Positions 1-7,500 of a stretch of DNA of 16,626 nt are shown here, piece after piece. The notes under the pieces were generated by a model, which saw nothing but the letters and a program-made list of their open reading frames with translations, made no database searches and was not told the origin of the DNA. Location of the stretch: positions 1-16,626 of the forward strand of contig VGAH01000014.1 in NCBI GenBank assembly GCA_016870945.1. Reading direction: 5' to 3'. The position numbers and the translations under genes were made by a program. The DNA is from Actinomycetota bacterium (lineage in GTDB: Bacteria; Actinomycetota; Actinomycetes; S36-B12; UBA5976). Positions within the stretch are counted from its first letter, which is position 1. Each line of letters starts with the position of its first letter.

Positions 1-545
1 CCTGGAATCCAGGGGCTAAAGAGCTTGGCCAACTTGCTCGCATTGCTTAAGTCACCAGCGAGTGCTTTATCTGCACCTGGGTACTGGATCTTTACCGCAA
101 CGGGTGCACCTGTGTGCCAAATAGCTTTGTGAACTTGACCTATAGAGGCAGCCGCTGAGGGCAAGTCATCGAACTCGATGAAGTCAGCTCGCCAGTCGGG
201 GCCTAACTCGTATGCCAACACCGCGTGCACCCGCTCGACGGGTAGTGGCGGGGCAGCTTCTTGCAACTTCGTCAAAGTTGCTCGATAAGGCTTGGCGATC
301 TCTTCAGGAAGGGCCGCCTCTAACACTGAAAGCGCCTGCCCGACTTTCATCGCGCCACCTTTTAGCTCGCCCAAAACCTTAAACATTTGATCGGCGGTGC
401 GCGATTGAAACTCAGCAATGACCATCTCGGCAGATTGGCCACCAACTCGTTTGCCGAGCCCTATGGCTGCGCGGCCCGCGAAACTTAAGGGCAGAGCGGC
501 AAGTTTTAGGCCACGGGTAAACGCGTCGCTGGGTAAGTCAGACAC
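1..545 (-). CDS. ABC1/UbiB-family atypical protein kinase, N-terminal part (cut by window edge)
   Basis: About 181 residues are visible, reading from a GTG at 543-545 to the left edge, so the C-terminal half is missing. The segment contains the hallmarks of the ABC1/AarF/UbiB fold: the family-specific KxGQ motif (in GGAMKVGQ, about 65 residues in), then an Ala-rich nucleotide loop with the SIGQVHKA signature and the VAVKIQYPG strand carrying the presumed ATP-site lysine. Family members are atypical kinase/ATPase proteins, some linked to quinone or lipid metabolism; the role of the actinobacterial paralogue is unknown. It starts 22 nt after the stop of the upstream ThiF-like gene on the same strand, so the two are probably co-transcribed. 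The Shine-Dalgarno sequence is weak. From memory, M. tuberculosis Rv3197 is the positional counterpart. The family call is firm; the substrate is unknown. Confidence 0.9.
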   Translation of the reverse strand, partial: MSDLPSDAFTRGLKLAALPLSFAGRAAIGLGKRVGGQSAEMVIAEFQSRTADQMFKVLGELKGGAMKVGQALSVLEAALPEEIAKPYRATLTKLQEAAPPLPVERVHAVLAYELGPDWRADFIEFDDLPSAAASIGQVHKAIWHTGAPVAVKIQYPGADKALAGDLSNASKLAKLFSPWIP

Positions 546-567
546 CCCACCATTTTGTCGGTGCTTT

Positions 568-1635
568 CTAGCCGGTGCACCCGCAGTCTGGTTCGAGATC
601 GAATGTGACTTGTCGCATGTTTGGCCCAGGGCAGCGCAACAACAATCGTTGCCCTATCAAGGGGTTCGAGCTAGCGAGCCTGCCTTCGCCAGACAAAGCC
701 GCAGAAACCGACATCACTGCCATGCTCGCAGCCCATGCAATCACTGCTGGGTCTACCAACCCGTCTGTTGCACCGTTGGGCTTACTTGATACCTGAGTCA
801 CGATGCCCGGCCAATACGGGTCATTTCGAGAGTTTGATATTTCCACGCATCTGGCGCAAGGGCTTTGGCCAGGTAATACCAGTGGCCCGATGTTCGCGCT
901 TACCCCCGCAGATTCCAACATTAAATATGGTGTCGAGTGGGCGTGCACGCGATCTCGTTCAGATTTTTGGGGCCAACTAGAAAAAATCTCGAAATTCGGT
1001 TCTGCTAATCCACGCGGACGGGTGACTTTGCAATTTAGCTCCGTCAGCATTTCACGGGTAGCAAGAATTACCGGCTCACCGATTCTCGACCAGCTTGGCC
1101 CGAGCCCTACGTATGTCTGTGGCATCAACTTGTATCGCAGATGATCTGGTGTGTCTATGACGACTCGACCCACCCCGATCAAAGCCAATAGATGCGCTGT
1201 GGCAAGTGCAAGCGGGTCAGCCCCATTTACGGCGACATATGCGTTCTTGCGCGCCTGGGTTTCTAAGAAGCCTGAGTCAGGCGTTGGCCGAAGCAGATCT
1301 TGGGTGTTGGTTTGCCAAAGAAGTCTTTCACGAAACTCTTTGTGCAAATATGGGTCACCTTCTTGGCCATCGGCGTCAACTAATGCATGAACAGCGTTAA
1401 GGGCCTGAAGTACCTCTTCAAATTTCGGTTCGTGCGGTGATTCGATGGAGTGATCTTTTTCAAATCGAGCACGAATTTCATCAAGAGTTCTGACCCCGTC
1501 CATTGAATTGATGTTTGAGAGGGTTCGCGAAGTCGCATTTTGTATAAGCACTGCCGGATCTGGTGAGAGGCCGATTTGCAACGTAGTTGCGTTACGCCAT
1601 GAAATGGCCACGTGAGGGTGAAGTTTTGGTCGCAT
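568..1635 (-). CDS. ThiF/E1-like protein with TOMM-cyclodehydratase-like features
   Basis: The protein has 355 residues. The N-terminal ~110 residues look like a winged-helix, leader-peptide-binding type domain. A Rossmann-like E1 region follows: a beta strand and loop at about 133-144 (AVNGADPLAL), then a strand ending in an acidic residue (VVIDT, 158-162). The C-terminal half has CARC at 260-263, a DPYWP block just after it, and CGC at 351-353. These four cysteines match the structural zinc site of ThiF/E1 enzymes and of the N-terminal part of azole-forming cyclodehydratases. The usual GxGxxG nucleotide loop is degenerate, so adenylating activity is doubtful. ATG 1635 is chosen because an in-frame stop lies shortly upstream; no clear ribosome site is seen. 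It probably forms an operon with the ABC1 kinase downstream. No precursor peptide or YcaO gene is visible. Rv3196 is the remembered positional counterpart. Confidence 0.8.
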   Translation of the reverse strand: MRPKLHPHVAISWRNATTLQIGLSPDPAVLIQNATSRTLSNINSMDGVRTLDEIRARFEKDHSIESPHEPKFEEVLQALNAVHALVDADGQEGDPYLHKEFRERLLWQTNTQDLLRPTPDSGFLETQARKNAYVAVNGADPLALATAHLLALIGVGRVVIDTPDHLRYKLMPQTYVGLGPSWSRIGEPVILATREMLTELNCKVTRPRGLAEPNFEIFSSWPQKSERDRVHAHSTPYLMLESAGVSANIGPLVLPGQSPCARCVEISNSRNDPYWPGIVTQVSSKPNGATDGLVDPAVIAWAASMAVMSVSAALSGEGRLASSNPLIGQRLLLRCPGPNMRQVTFDLEPDCGCTG

Positions 1636-1710
1636 CGAGGGCGATGGTGGCCTGAAAGCTCAAGGTGCATCCCACGAAATCCACAGCGTGAGAAATCACC
1701 AGAGTTAGAA

Positions 1711-1794
1711 ACAAAAAAAGGAGCCGTCGGGGCGCATGACCAGCTACGCGCCTTCCCCTCGCGCGCAGCGACCCGTTATCCCAACGGCTCCAGT
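1711..1794 (-). ncRNA. Candidate structured small RNA or leader element, about 80 nt, unknown class
   Basis: Read on the minus strand, the 5' and 3' ends pair in a 12-position stem (GGAGCCGTTGGG at 1791-1780 with CCCGACGGCTCC at 1731-1720; one mismatch). Inside is a 9-bp stem, GCTGCGCGC (1769-1761) with GCGCGTAGC (1751-1743), one G-U pair, closing the purine-rich loop GAGGGGAAG. Internal loops of 10 and 11 nt separate the two stems. The outer stem is followed directly by seven T. An alternative hairpin, GGCGCG with TGCGCC, would use part of the inner stem. The element could be a stand-alone sRNA, a 3'-UTR product of the DUF2342 mRNA, or an attenuator leader of the ThiF-ABC1 operon. I do not recognise the family. 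The structure is seen directly; its role is inferred. Confidence 0.55.
1713..1791 (-). terminator. Rho-independent terminator formed by the structured RNA
   Basis: The outer 12-position GC-rich stem (arms 1780-1791 and 1720-1731) is followed on the minus strand by an uninterrupted run of seven T (1713-1719). It would end transcription from the DUF2342 gene, or from a local promoter, before the ThiF-like gene. On the plus strand no T-run follows the hairpin, so termination is one-directional. It is the only convincing intrinsic terminator I see in the window. Confidence 0.75.
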
Positions 1795-1800
1795 AGCCAG

Positions 1801-1830
1801 AACGTATGACTCTTGGTTAGGCGAGGTCAA
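1801..1830 (-). promoter_or_regulatory. Candidate sigma-70-type promoter for the structured RNA
   Basis: On the minus strand TTGACC (1830-1825) is followed after 18 nt by TACGTT (1806-1801). The first hexamer matches the -35 consensus at five of six positions; the second keeps only the TAnnnT frame of a -10. Transcription would begin near 1794, three nt before the outer stem of the structured RNA. That placement is the main argument for the call. Confidence 0.4.
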
Positions 1831-1936
1831 GTCTCAAAACAAGAGTTGTCCTGGAGTGTTGCCTATTTTTTGGCGCGCAGGCCTAGTGTTTCGGGTAGTT
1901 ATTTGTTACGGGTGTGACGCAATTACTTTCGAATTG

Positions 1937-3133
1937 TTATTGCGACTGGATGTAATTGTTTGGGTCGCCGAGATCTTCGGTGTTTGGCAGCAGATCCGGG
2001 TGCACCCAGCGTGAATCGCGTTGCGCGGCGCCGCCTTTTTCAAAGACCAAAGACCAGTACTGATTTGCTTGCCTTAAGCGTGCGGCCTTTAGTTGAAGGC
2101 CCATCAAAGTCATGAATGTCTTTTCGGCGGGGCCACCAGCGGCTCTTCTGCGCCGCACCGTCTCACTCAGGGCTGGGGCACTTGGTAGTCGCTCACTCGT
2201 TGCTTGGGTCACGACTTGTTCGACCCAGCCTTCGATCAGGGCCAACATGGTCTCGAGGCGATTCAAAGCTGGCGTGTCTTTTTTCGGTGCCATCTCGTTC
2301 ATCAAGCCGCTGCCGAGCATCTCTTGCATGCTCTGCATGTCGCCCCCGGGGCCGAGCTCGACCGACTGAACGATTTCTCGCAGCCTGTCCATGTCGATGC
2401 CGATGGTGCGTGAGTACTCGACGATCGAAGTCTTGAACTGACTCGCTAGCCACGGGGCGGCAGCGAATAGTCGCTGGTGTGCTGCCTCGCGTAACGCGAT
2501 GAAAATTAGCGCGTCGGCCCCTGCGTCGCCAAGCTGGCTACCGAATTTGTCTATGGCAGGTAGCACTAATGCAGGGGTGTGGCCTTGTGTTAGCGGTACA
2601 CCTATGTCACTAGAGCACAGAACTTCACTGGCCACACTCGCAAGACCATTACCTACTTGCATGCCAAACATTGCAGCTGAAAGTGGTTTCATCATCGAGG
2701 CAAACGGTGCGAAGCTCTGACTTACTTTTTCGCGATCACCCTCGGGGTCATCACCTGCAATCTCTGCGATGCGCGGCAAGATCTCACCTAAGGTTTCGCC
2801 GGCTCGAGCAGCAATTGGGTTAACCAACTCGCGCCATTCATCGATGGTGCCTTCGACCCAGTCACTCGCAGTCCAGACATCAACCCCGGCGCTATGAGCA
2901 GGCAATGTGGTTGCTTCTGAAAGCCAAAGTTGTGCAGTCGCCATTGCGCTTTCTGCGCGAGCCGAATCTGCTGGCGTTAGTGGCTGGGTGTCTGATTTAT
3001 TCAGCGCCCGCTGAGCAACTTGTACCGCACCCGTCCAATTGATTGGTTCGTTCGCAGGGGTGGCAAGAAGTGAACCTAGGTCTTGCAGCATTTGCGCCAA
3101 GTTCTGTTGATCAAAACCCTCTGCGCCAGCCAC
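1937..3133 (-). CDS. DUF2342-family 'zinc-dependent metalloprotease'-like protein
   Basis: The protein has 398 residues, close to the usual length of this actinobacterial family. It is mostly helical. The region corresponding to a zincin active-site helix reads LREAAHQRLF (214-223), with an acidic EGWVEQVV helix at about 301-308. The first histidine of a canonical HExxH motif is replaced by Arg215, so 'metalloprotease' should be read as a family label and not as proof of catalysis. A Met-rich stretch lies at about 266-281. The GTG at 3131-3133 is taken as the start. The gene is divergent from the small membrane protein gene across a 50-bp spacer. Rv3195 is the remembered counterpart next to the YlbL and UPF0182 genes. 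The molecular role is unknown. Confidence 0.85.
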   Translation of the reverse strand: MAGAEGFDQQNLAQMLQDLGSLLATPANEPINWTGAVQVAQRALNKSDTQPLTPADSARAESAMATAQLWLSEATTLPAHSAGVDVWTASDWVEGTIDEWRELVNPIAARAGETLGEILPRIAEIAGDDPEGDREKVSQSFAPFASMMKPLSAAMFGMQVGNGLASVASEVLCSSDIGVPLTQGHTPALVLPAIDKFGSQLGDAGADALIFIALREAAHQRLFAAAPWLASQFKTSIVEYSRTIGIDMDRLREIVQSVELGPGGDMQSMQEMLGSGLMNEMAPKKDTPALNRLETMLALIEGWVEQVVTQATSERLPSAPALSETVRRRRAAGGPAEKTFMTLMGLQLKAARLRQANQYWSLVFEKGGAAQRDSRWVHPDLLPNTEDLGDPNNYIQSQ

Positions 3134-3161
3134 GACACCACGTTAATCTGGGGTAAACAAG

Positions 3162-3175
3162 TTGGCAGTTGCCAA
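3162..3175. promoter_or_regulatory. Perfect dyad TTGGCA-GT-TGCCAA in divergent spacer (possible operator)
   Basis: A 14-bp inverted repeat with two perfect 6-bp arms and a 2-bp centre lies between the divergent DUF2342 gene (start 3133) and the small membrane protein (start 3183). Its position would suit a regulator acting on one or both genes. I cannot name a regulator. A single copy is seen. Confidence 0.35.
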
Positions 3176-3182
3176 TGAAGAA

Positions 3183-3380
3183 GTGAGCAATTTGGGGGGT
3201 TTGGGTTTGTCCGCGTTGGTTTGGTGGCTGATTCCAATCGGTGCGGTTAGTTTGACGTTGCTTTGGTTCGCGTGGAAGTACCGACCACGCAAGACACCTC
3301 AACCTGACGAGGGCATCAAGCGACGCGAGCTCATGCGAGAAGCCATGAAGCGCTCTATGCCGAGCCAGCCCGATAGCTAG
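3183..3380 (+). CDS. Small single-pass membrane protein, unknown function
   Basis: The protein has about 65 residues. One hydrophobic segment (about residues 8-29, rich in Leu, Val, Trp and Ile) is followed by a strongly basic, polar tail (WKYRPRKTP..., then KRRELMREAMKRSM). By the positive-inside rule the tail should be cytoplasmic. GTG 3183 is preferred over an in-frame TTG at 3162, because the TTG lies inside a perfect dyad and would add seven polar residues that nothing else supports. The gene leads the plus-strand run and ends 25 nt before the YlbL-like gene, suggesting co-transcription. I recognise no family. Confidence 0.6.
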   Translation: MSNLGGLGLSALVWWLIPIGAVSLTLLWFAWKYRPRKTPQPDEGIKRRELMREAMKRSMPSQPDS

Positions 3381-3405
3381 TCCGTCGCGCAAACCTGTTA
3401 GGTCG

Positions 3406-4491
3406 TTGCGCAAGGTTTTAGCCAGGGGCAGATTCTTGGCCGACCGACGCTACCTCGTCGCAGTTTTTGGCGCACTGCTGATTGTTGGGCTATTGGTGCT
3501 TCCTGTTCCGTATGTGAAACAAAGCCCAGGGCCAATCTTTAACACGATTGGCACCTTTGATGACAAAGAGTTGATTGCCATCTCGGGAACCGAAACCTAT
3601 GCACCAGATGGCTCACTGGGTCTGGTGACGGTGACTGAACGCGGTGGCCCGTTTGGCATCTTGTTACTGGGCGAGGCCTTACTGGGCTGGGTGAACCCCG
3701 ATGTGGCAATCGTGCCGCGCAGTGCGCTTTACCCAGAAGAGTTAAGTGAAGAGCAGGCACGCACGCGTAATCGTGTGGCGTTTGGTAACTCTCAGGGCAA
3801 CGCGATTTCAGCCGCACTTGGGCATCTGGGTCTGCCGATTGTCACATCGGTTCTGGTAAGCGGTGTTGCCGATGATGGCCCATCAGTTGGCCTTTTTGAA
3901 GTAGGCGACCAGATAACTGGCGTGCAAGGTGCAGGGGTAACCACTACCGAAGAGCTGGTTAAGAAAGTGAGAGCAAACTCGCCAGGCACTGAAATCGAGT
4001 TTGATGTGATCAGGCAGGGCGAGCCTCGAAAGATAAAAGTCACTTCTCAGGCGGCCAATGACGACCCGAACGCTGCGTCAGTTGGCATCTTCATTAGCAA
4101 TGACGTGCAGGCGGAGTTTGAAATTGATTTCGCTCTCGATTCGATTGGTGGGCCAAGTGCCGGGTTGATGTTCGCTCTTGGCATCATCGACGAACTAACG
4201 CCGGGCAACTTGACCAAAGGCGAAGAAGTTGCCGGTACGGGCACGGTTACCCCAGCTGGCGAGGTAGGGCCAATAGGTGGCCTATGGCAAAAACTGGCAG
4301 CAGCTAGCAACCAAGATGTTGAGATCTTTTTGTTACCTGCAGACAACTGTGATGATGTGAATCGTTCAGAGTTTCGTGGAATGCCTTTGGTGCCAGTGAA
4401 GAGCGTCACAGAGGCCGTGAATTACCTACGTAAGTGGGCTATGGACGGCGCAGACTCATTGCCCCGGTGCACCGGTACTGAAATAGGTTAG
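3406..4491 (+). CDS. YlbL-like membrane-anchored PDZ/Lon-type serine protease
   Basis: The protein has 361 residues. An N-terminal membrane anchor (about 16-36) is followed by a VKQSPGPIFNTIG block typical of the family. A PDZ-like domain lies at about 160-212 (GLFEVGDQITGVQG onward), and a C-terminal Lon/S16-type proteolytic domain at about 225-345. The catalytic dyad is visible: Ser251 in GGPSAG and Lys296 in GGLWQKLAAA. The enzyme is expected to act on the outer face of the membrane. The best-reading start is TTG 3406, which gives a short basic N-terminus before the anchor; AGG lies a few bases upstream. It sits 25 nt after the small membrane protein and 4 nt before UPF0182, matching the conserved Rv3194c-Rv3193c pairing (from memory). 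Substrates are unknown. Confidence 0.92.
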   Translation: MRKVLARGRFLADRRYLVAVFGALLIVGLLVLPVPYVKQSPGPIFNTIGTFDDKELIAISGTETYAPDGSLGLVTVTERGGPFGILLLGEALLGWVNPDVAIVPRSALYPEELSEEQARTRNRVAFGNSQGNAISAALGHLGLPIVTSVLVSGVADDGPSVGLFEVGDQITGVQGAGVTTTEELVKKVRANSPGTEIEFDVIRQGEPRKIKVTSQAANDDPNAASVGIFISNDVQAEFEIDFALDSIGGPSAGLMFALGIIDELTPGNLTKGEEVAGTGTVTPAGEVGPIGGLWQKLAAASNQDVEIFLLPADNCDDVNRSEFRGMPLVPVKSVTEAVNYLRKWAMDGADSLPRCTGTEIG

Positions 4492-4495
4492 GAAG

Positions 4496-7486
4496 GTGAG
4501 CAGCGTTTCGAGTCTGCGAAGGCCTTCACGACCCGGCGGCCGATTGGTCGTCACCATTGCACTGCTGGTCGCATTGGGTATCGGTGTCTTGCTCTTTTTT
4601 CAGTACTTCTCTGATTGGCTTTGGTATCGCTCGGTAGATGCCGAAATCGTTTTCACAAGATTGATCTTCTGGCGAATCGGTTTGTTCGTGGTTTTTGGCA
4701 CAGCCTTGGGCCTGGTTCTGTGGCTAAACCTTTGGCTGGCTTACCGCCTAAGACCGAAGTTTCTGATACCGACAGCAGACCAAGAATCGGTAGAGAGATA
4801 TCGCCAGGCCTTTGACCCGGTTAGGCGCGCAGTGTTTATCACTGTTCCTGTGTTGCTTGGGTTGTTGGCCGGCCTTTCGGGATCTGCGGACTTTCGCACC
4901 TGGTTGCTCTGGATCTATGGCGAACCTTTTGGGGTAAACGACAAACACTTCGGCATGGAGCTCGGGTTCTTCTTCTATGACTACCCGGTGTTGCGACTCA
5001 TATCTGGGTTCATCATCACCGCTTTGCTGTTCTCGATCGTCGCGGCGGCGGTCATGTACTACTTATATGGCGGGTTGCGCTTGCAGCCCCGGGGGCAAAG
5101 AGCATCGCCTGCGGCTCAAACCCACCTTGGCATTTTGTTTGCGCTTTTCTTTCTGGCGAAGGCTTTCGCTTACTGGCTAGACCGCTACGGGTTGGCCCTG
5201 CAAGACAACCCTCTGATTGCTGGCATGCGTTTCGTAGATGTCAACGCGACTTTGCCTGCCAAGACGTTGCTCATCGGCATTTCTTTGATCGTCGCCGTTT
5301 TGTTCTTGGTCGCCGCCTTAAGACGCAGGTGGCGGCTGGCCGTAATTGGGGTAGCAGCTTGGTTGTTCACGACCGTTGTCATAGGTGGCGTTTACCCGGC
5401 CCTGTTGCAGAACTTCGTGGTGCGCCCGAGCGAGGCAGACCGCGAGGCGCCGTACATAGCTCGCAACATCGAAGCAACCAGAGATGCATACGGAATCGCT
5501 GACGTAGTCAAAGAGGACTACCCAGCCAAAACCACGGTTAACGAAACTGTTTTGGCAACCCAAACAGGCACTCTCGAAGCCATCCGCATCATGGACCCAG
5601 GCTTGCTCTCACCGACGTTTAGACAACTTCAGCAAGTGCGTGGTTATTACGGGTTCCCCGATGTATTAGACGTCGATCGTTATGACTTAAGCAACCAAGT
5701 ACGGGGTTCGGTAGTTGCTGCGCGCGAGTTGAACCTGTCTGCGCTGCCCCCGTCCCAACAAAACTGGATCAACACGCGCTTGATTTACACTCACGGTTTC
5801 GGGCTGGTCGCGGCTTATGACAACCAAGCCCAGATTGACGGGCGACCGATATTTTTTGAAGCCGATATTCCACCGGTTGGTGAACTTGAGGTTGATCAGC
5901 CCCGAATCTATTTCGGTCAGCAATCCCCTGAGTACTCGATTGTTGGCGCCCCAGATGACGCAGACCCACGCGAACTTGACTTTCCAGATGACGCGAGCCC
6001 CAATGGTCAGCGAAATAACACCTACAGCGGCAACGGTGGGGTTTCGATAGGTAATTTCTTCATGAAACTGATTTATGCCGTGAAGTTCGGTGAGATAAAC
6101 ATTTTGCTTTCTAATTTGGTCAACGAAGAGTCGCAGATTCTCTATATTCGTGACCCACGCGATCGCATCGGCCAAGTAGCCCCTTGGCTAACGCTTGATT
6201 CTGATCCGTACCCAAGCGTGATTGACGGCCGCATCGTTTGGATTGTTGATGGCTATACAACTTCGGCCCAGTACCCGTATTCGACGAGAACATTCTTAGA
6301 CCAGGCCACCGTTGACTCGCGCGTTGCCGCTTCTGGAGCAATCGCGCTGCAGCAATCGATACCTGTCAATTACATTCGAAACTCGATCAAGGCAACGGTT
6401 GATGCCTATGAAGGCACGGTGACGTTGTATCAGTGGGACGATTCAGACCCGCTGGTGAAGTCTTGGTCTAAAGCGTTTCCAGGGGTTGTCAAGCCTCGCT
6501 CTGAAATGCCTGACGAATTATTAGCTCACGTTCGCTACCCACAAGATATCTTCAAAGTTCAACGCACCATCATGAGTCGTTATCACGTGACTGACCCGCT
6601 TGCGTTCTATAGCGGTCAGGACTTTTGGGTGATTCCGATCGACCCGACTTCGCCCACGTTGCAAGAGCCTCAACCGCCTTATTACTTACAACTTCAGATG
6701 CCAGGGGCAAAGACGGCTGAATTCTCATTGACGACGACTTTTGCTCCCGTACGAAGGCAAACACTTGCTTCGTTTATGGCGGTCAATTCACAAGTAGGTG
6801 ACGATTACGGCAAGATTCGCGTGCTTCAATTGCCGCGAAATACTGTGATTCCTGGGCCAGTTCAGGTGCAAAATAATTTTGAATCGAACCCAGATGTTGG
6901 TTCTTTGCTCAACTTGTTGCGACGAGGTGGCTCTGAGGTCGAGTTAGGTAATTTGCTATCACTCCCCATTGGCGACGGGATCCTCTATGTCGAACCGGTC
7001 TACATTCGGGCGGCAGCTGGTGAGAGTTACCCCTTGCTGCGTCGTGTCCTTGCGTCATTCGGGGATCAAGTTGTCTTCGAAGAAAACATCGATCGTGCTC
7101 TTGAAGTCTTGTTGGGTAAGGCGCCCCCGAGCTCTGGGTTAGACGAGGGCGCACTGCCTGAACAAACCGAGCCTGCCCTGCCCGAACAAACTGAGCCCTC
7201 CGTGCCCGAACAAGGCGAGCCGCCTGCACCTGAAGCCGTACCGCCTGCACCTGTCATTGAAGACCCCGAAGCCGAGTTAGCCGATGCGTTAGCGGACATG
7301 CAGCGGGCAGTTGAAGCTGGTCGCAGAGCGTTGGCCAACGGTGACTTCACCGCTTATGGACAAGCGCAGCGCCAACTTGAAGACGCACTGGCAAGAGCGG
7401 TAGCGGCAGAGCGAGCGTTGCGTGCTGCTGGCATTAGTTCGGTATCGATAAAGCCGGCTAGAACTTCATTTCTTGCACGCGGGTAG
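4496..7486 (+). CDS. UPF0182 family large integral membrane protein
   Basis: The protein has 996 residues, the usual length for UPF0182. The first ~310 residues contain about seven hydrophobic segments (roughly 19-37, 58-80, 113-133, 168-191, 208-226, 257-276 and 286-305). A large soluble domain follows, expected outside the membrane. The tail has a Pro/Glu-rich linker with three repeats of PEQTEP type (about 887-910), then an Ala-rich, charged helical segment (about 920-980) that looks coiled-coil-like. Start GTG 4496 lies 4 nt after the YlbL-like stop and is preceded by AGGAAG, although the spacing is very short. It is probably translationally coupled to the protease gene. The biochemical function of the family is unknown. 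The initiator tRNA gene begins 14 nt after the stop. Confidence 0.93.
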   Translation: MSSVSSLRRPSRPGGRLVVTIALLVALGIGVLLFFQYFSDWLWYRSVDAEIVFTRLIFWRIGLFVVFGTALGLVLWLNLWLAYRLRPKFLIPTADQESVERYRQAFDPVRRAVFITVPVLLGLLAGLSGSADFRTWLLWIYGEPFGVNDKHFGMELGFFFYDYPVLRLISGFIITALLFSIVAAAVMYYLYGGLRLQPRGQRASPAAQTHLGILFALFFLAKAFAYWLDRYGLALQDNPLIAGMRFVDVNATLPAKTLLIGISLIVAVLFLVAALRRRWRLAVIGVAAWLFTTVVIGGVYPALLQNFVVRPSEADREAPYIARNIEATRDAYGIADVVKEDYPAKTTVNETVLATQTGTLEAIRIMDPGLLSPTFRQLQQVRGYYGFPDVLDVDRYDLSNQVRGSVVAARELNLSALPPSQQNWINTRLIYTHGFGLVAAYDNQAQIDGRPIFFEADIPPVGELEVDQPRIYFGQQSPEYSIVGAPDDADPRELDFPDDASPNGQRNNTYSGNGGVSIGNFFMKLIYAVKFGEINILLSNLVNEESQILYIRDPRDRIGQVAPWLTLDSDPYPSVIDGRIVWIVDGYTTSAQYPYSTRTFLDQATVDSRVAASGAIALQQSIPVNYIRNSIKATVDAYEGTVTLYQWDDSDPLVKSWSKAFPGVVKPRSEMPDELLAHVRYPQDIFKVQRTIMSRYHVTDPLAFYSGQDFWVIPIDPTSPTLQEPQPPYYLQLQMPGAKTAEFSLTTTFAPVRRQTLASFMAVNSQVGDDYGKIRVLQLPRNTVIPGPVQVQNNFESNPDVGSLLNLLRRGGSEVELGNLLSLPIGDGILYVEPVYIRAAAGESYPLLRRVLASFGDQVVFEENIDRALEVLLGKAPPSSGLDEGALPEQTEPALPEQTEPSVPEQGEPPAPEAVPPAPVIEDPEAELADALADMQRAVEAGRRALANGDFTAYGQAQRQLEDALARAVAAERALRAAGISSVSIKPARTSFLARG
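7154..7225 (+). repeat. Three 24-bp tandem units inside the UPF0182 gene
   Basis: Three in-frame units (7154-7177, 7178-7201, 7202-7225) each encode an octapeptide of the type LPEQTEPA, with mostly third-base and conservative changes. Shorter CCG-CCT-GCA-CCT repeats follow. The unit forms a flexible acidic Pro-rich linker before the helical tail of the protein. Confidence 0.85.
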
Positions 7487-7500
7487 AGTTATGGCTCTAT

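Larger units (their letters stand above)
1636..1936. other. Intergenic region between ThiF-like and DUF2342 genes
   Basis: This 301-bp gap separates two minus-strand genes and holds no convincing protein gene. It contains a structured RNA element with a T-tract terminator (1711-1794) and, upstream of that, a promoter-like pair of hexamers (1801-1830). About 75 nt then separate the T-tract from the ThiF-like ATG; I see no clear Shine-Dalgarno in them. The stretch 1831-1936, just downstream of the DUF2342 stop, is AT-richer and contains only a weak imperfect stem (CAACTC/GAG..TTG around 1830-1850). Confidence 0.7.

Noticed and set aside
1..13. CCTGG-AAT-CCAGG palindrome at the left edge
   Set aside because: Lies inside the ABC1 kinase coding sequence; single copy, probably chance.
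1380..1670. Alternative 96-codon minus-strand frame over the ThiF-like N-terminus
   Set aside because: No family features; the 355-residue frame is continuous and carries the domain signals, so this is a shadow frame and not a frameshifted part.
1711..1794. tRNA-like reading of the structured RNA (7-bp GGAGCCG/CGGCTCC ends, D-arm-like GCGTAGCTGGTC)
   Set aside because: No T-arm with a GTTCRA-type loop, no anticodon arm in the right place on either strand; the outer stem continues to 12 positions.
4466..4477. Palindrome around GGTGCACC near the end of the YlbL-like gene, and similar GGTGCACC copies elsewhere
   Set aside because: Inside coding sequence and explained by common Val-His/Gly-Ala-Pro type codons; no consistent position relative to promoters.
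5687..6175. 162-codon antisense open frame within UPF0182
   Set aside because: Shadow of a strongly supported gene; no recognisable domain or ribosome site.
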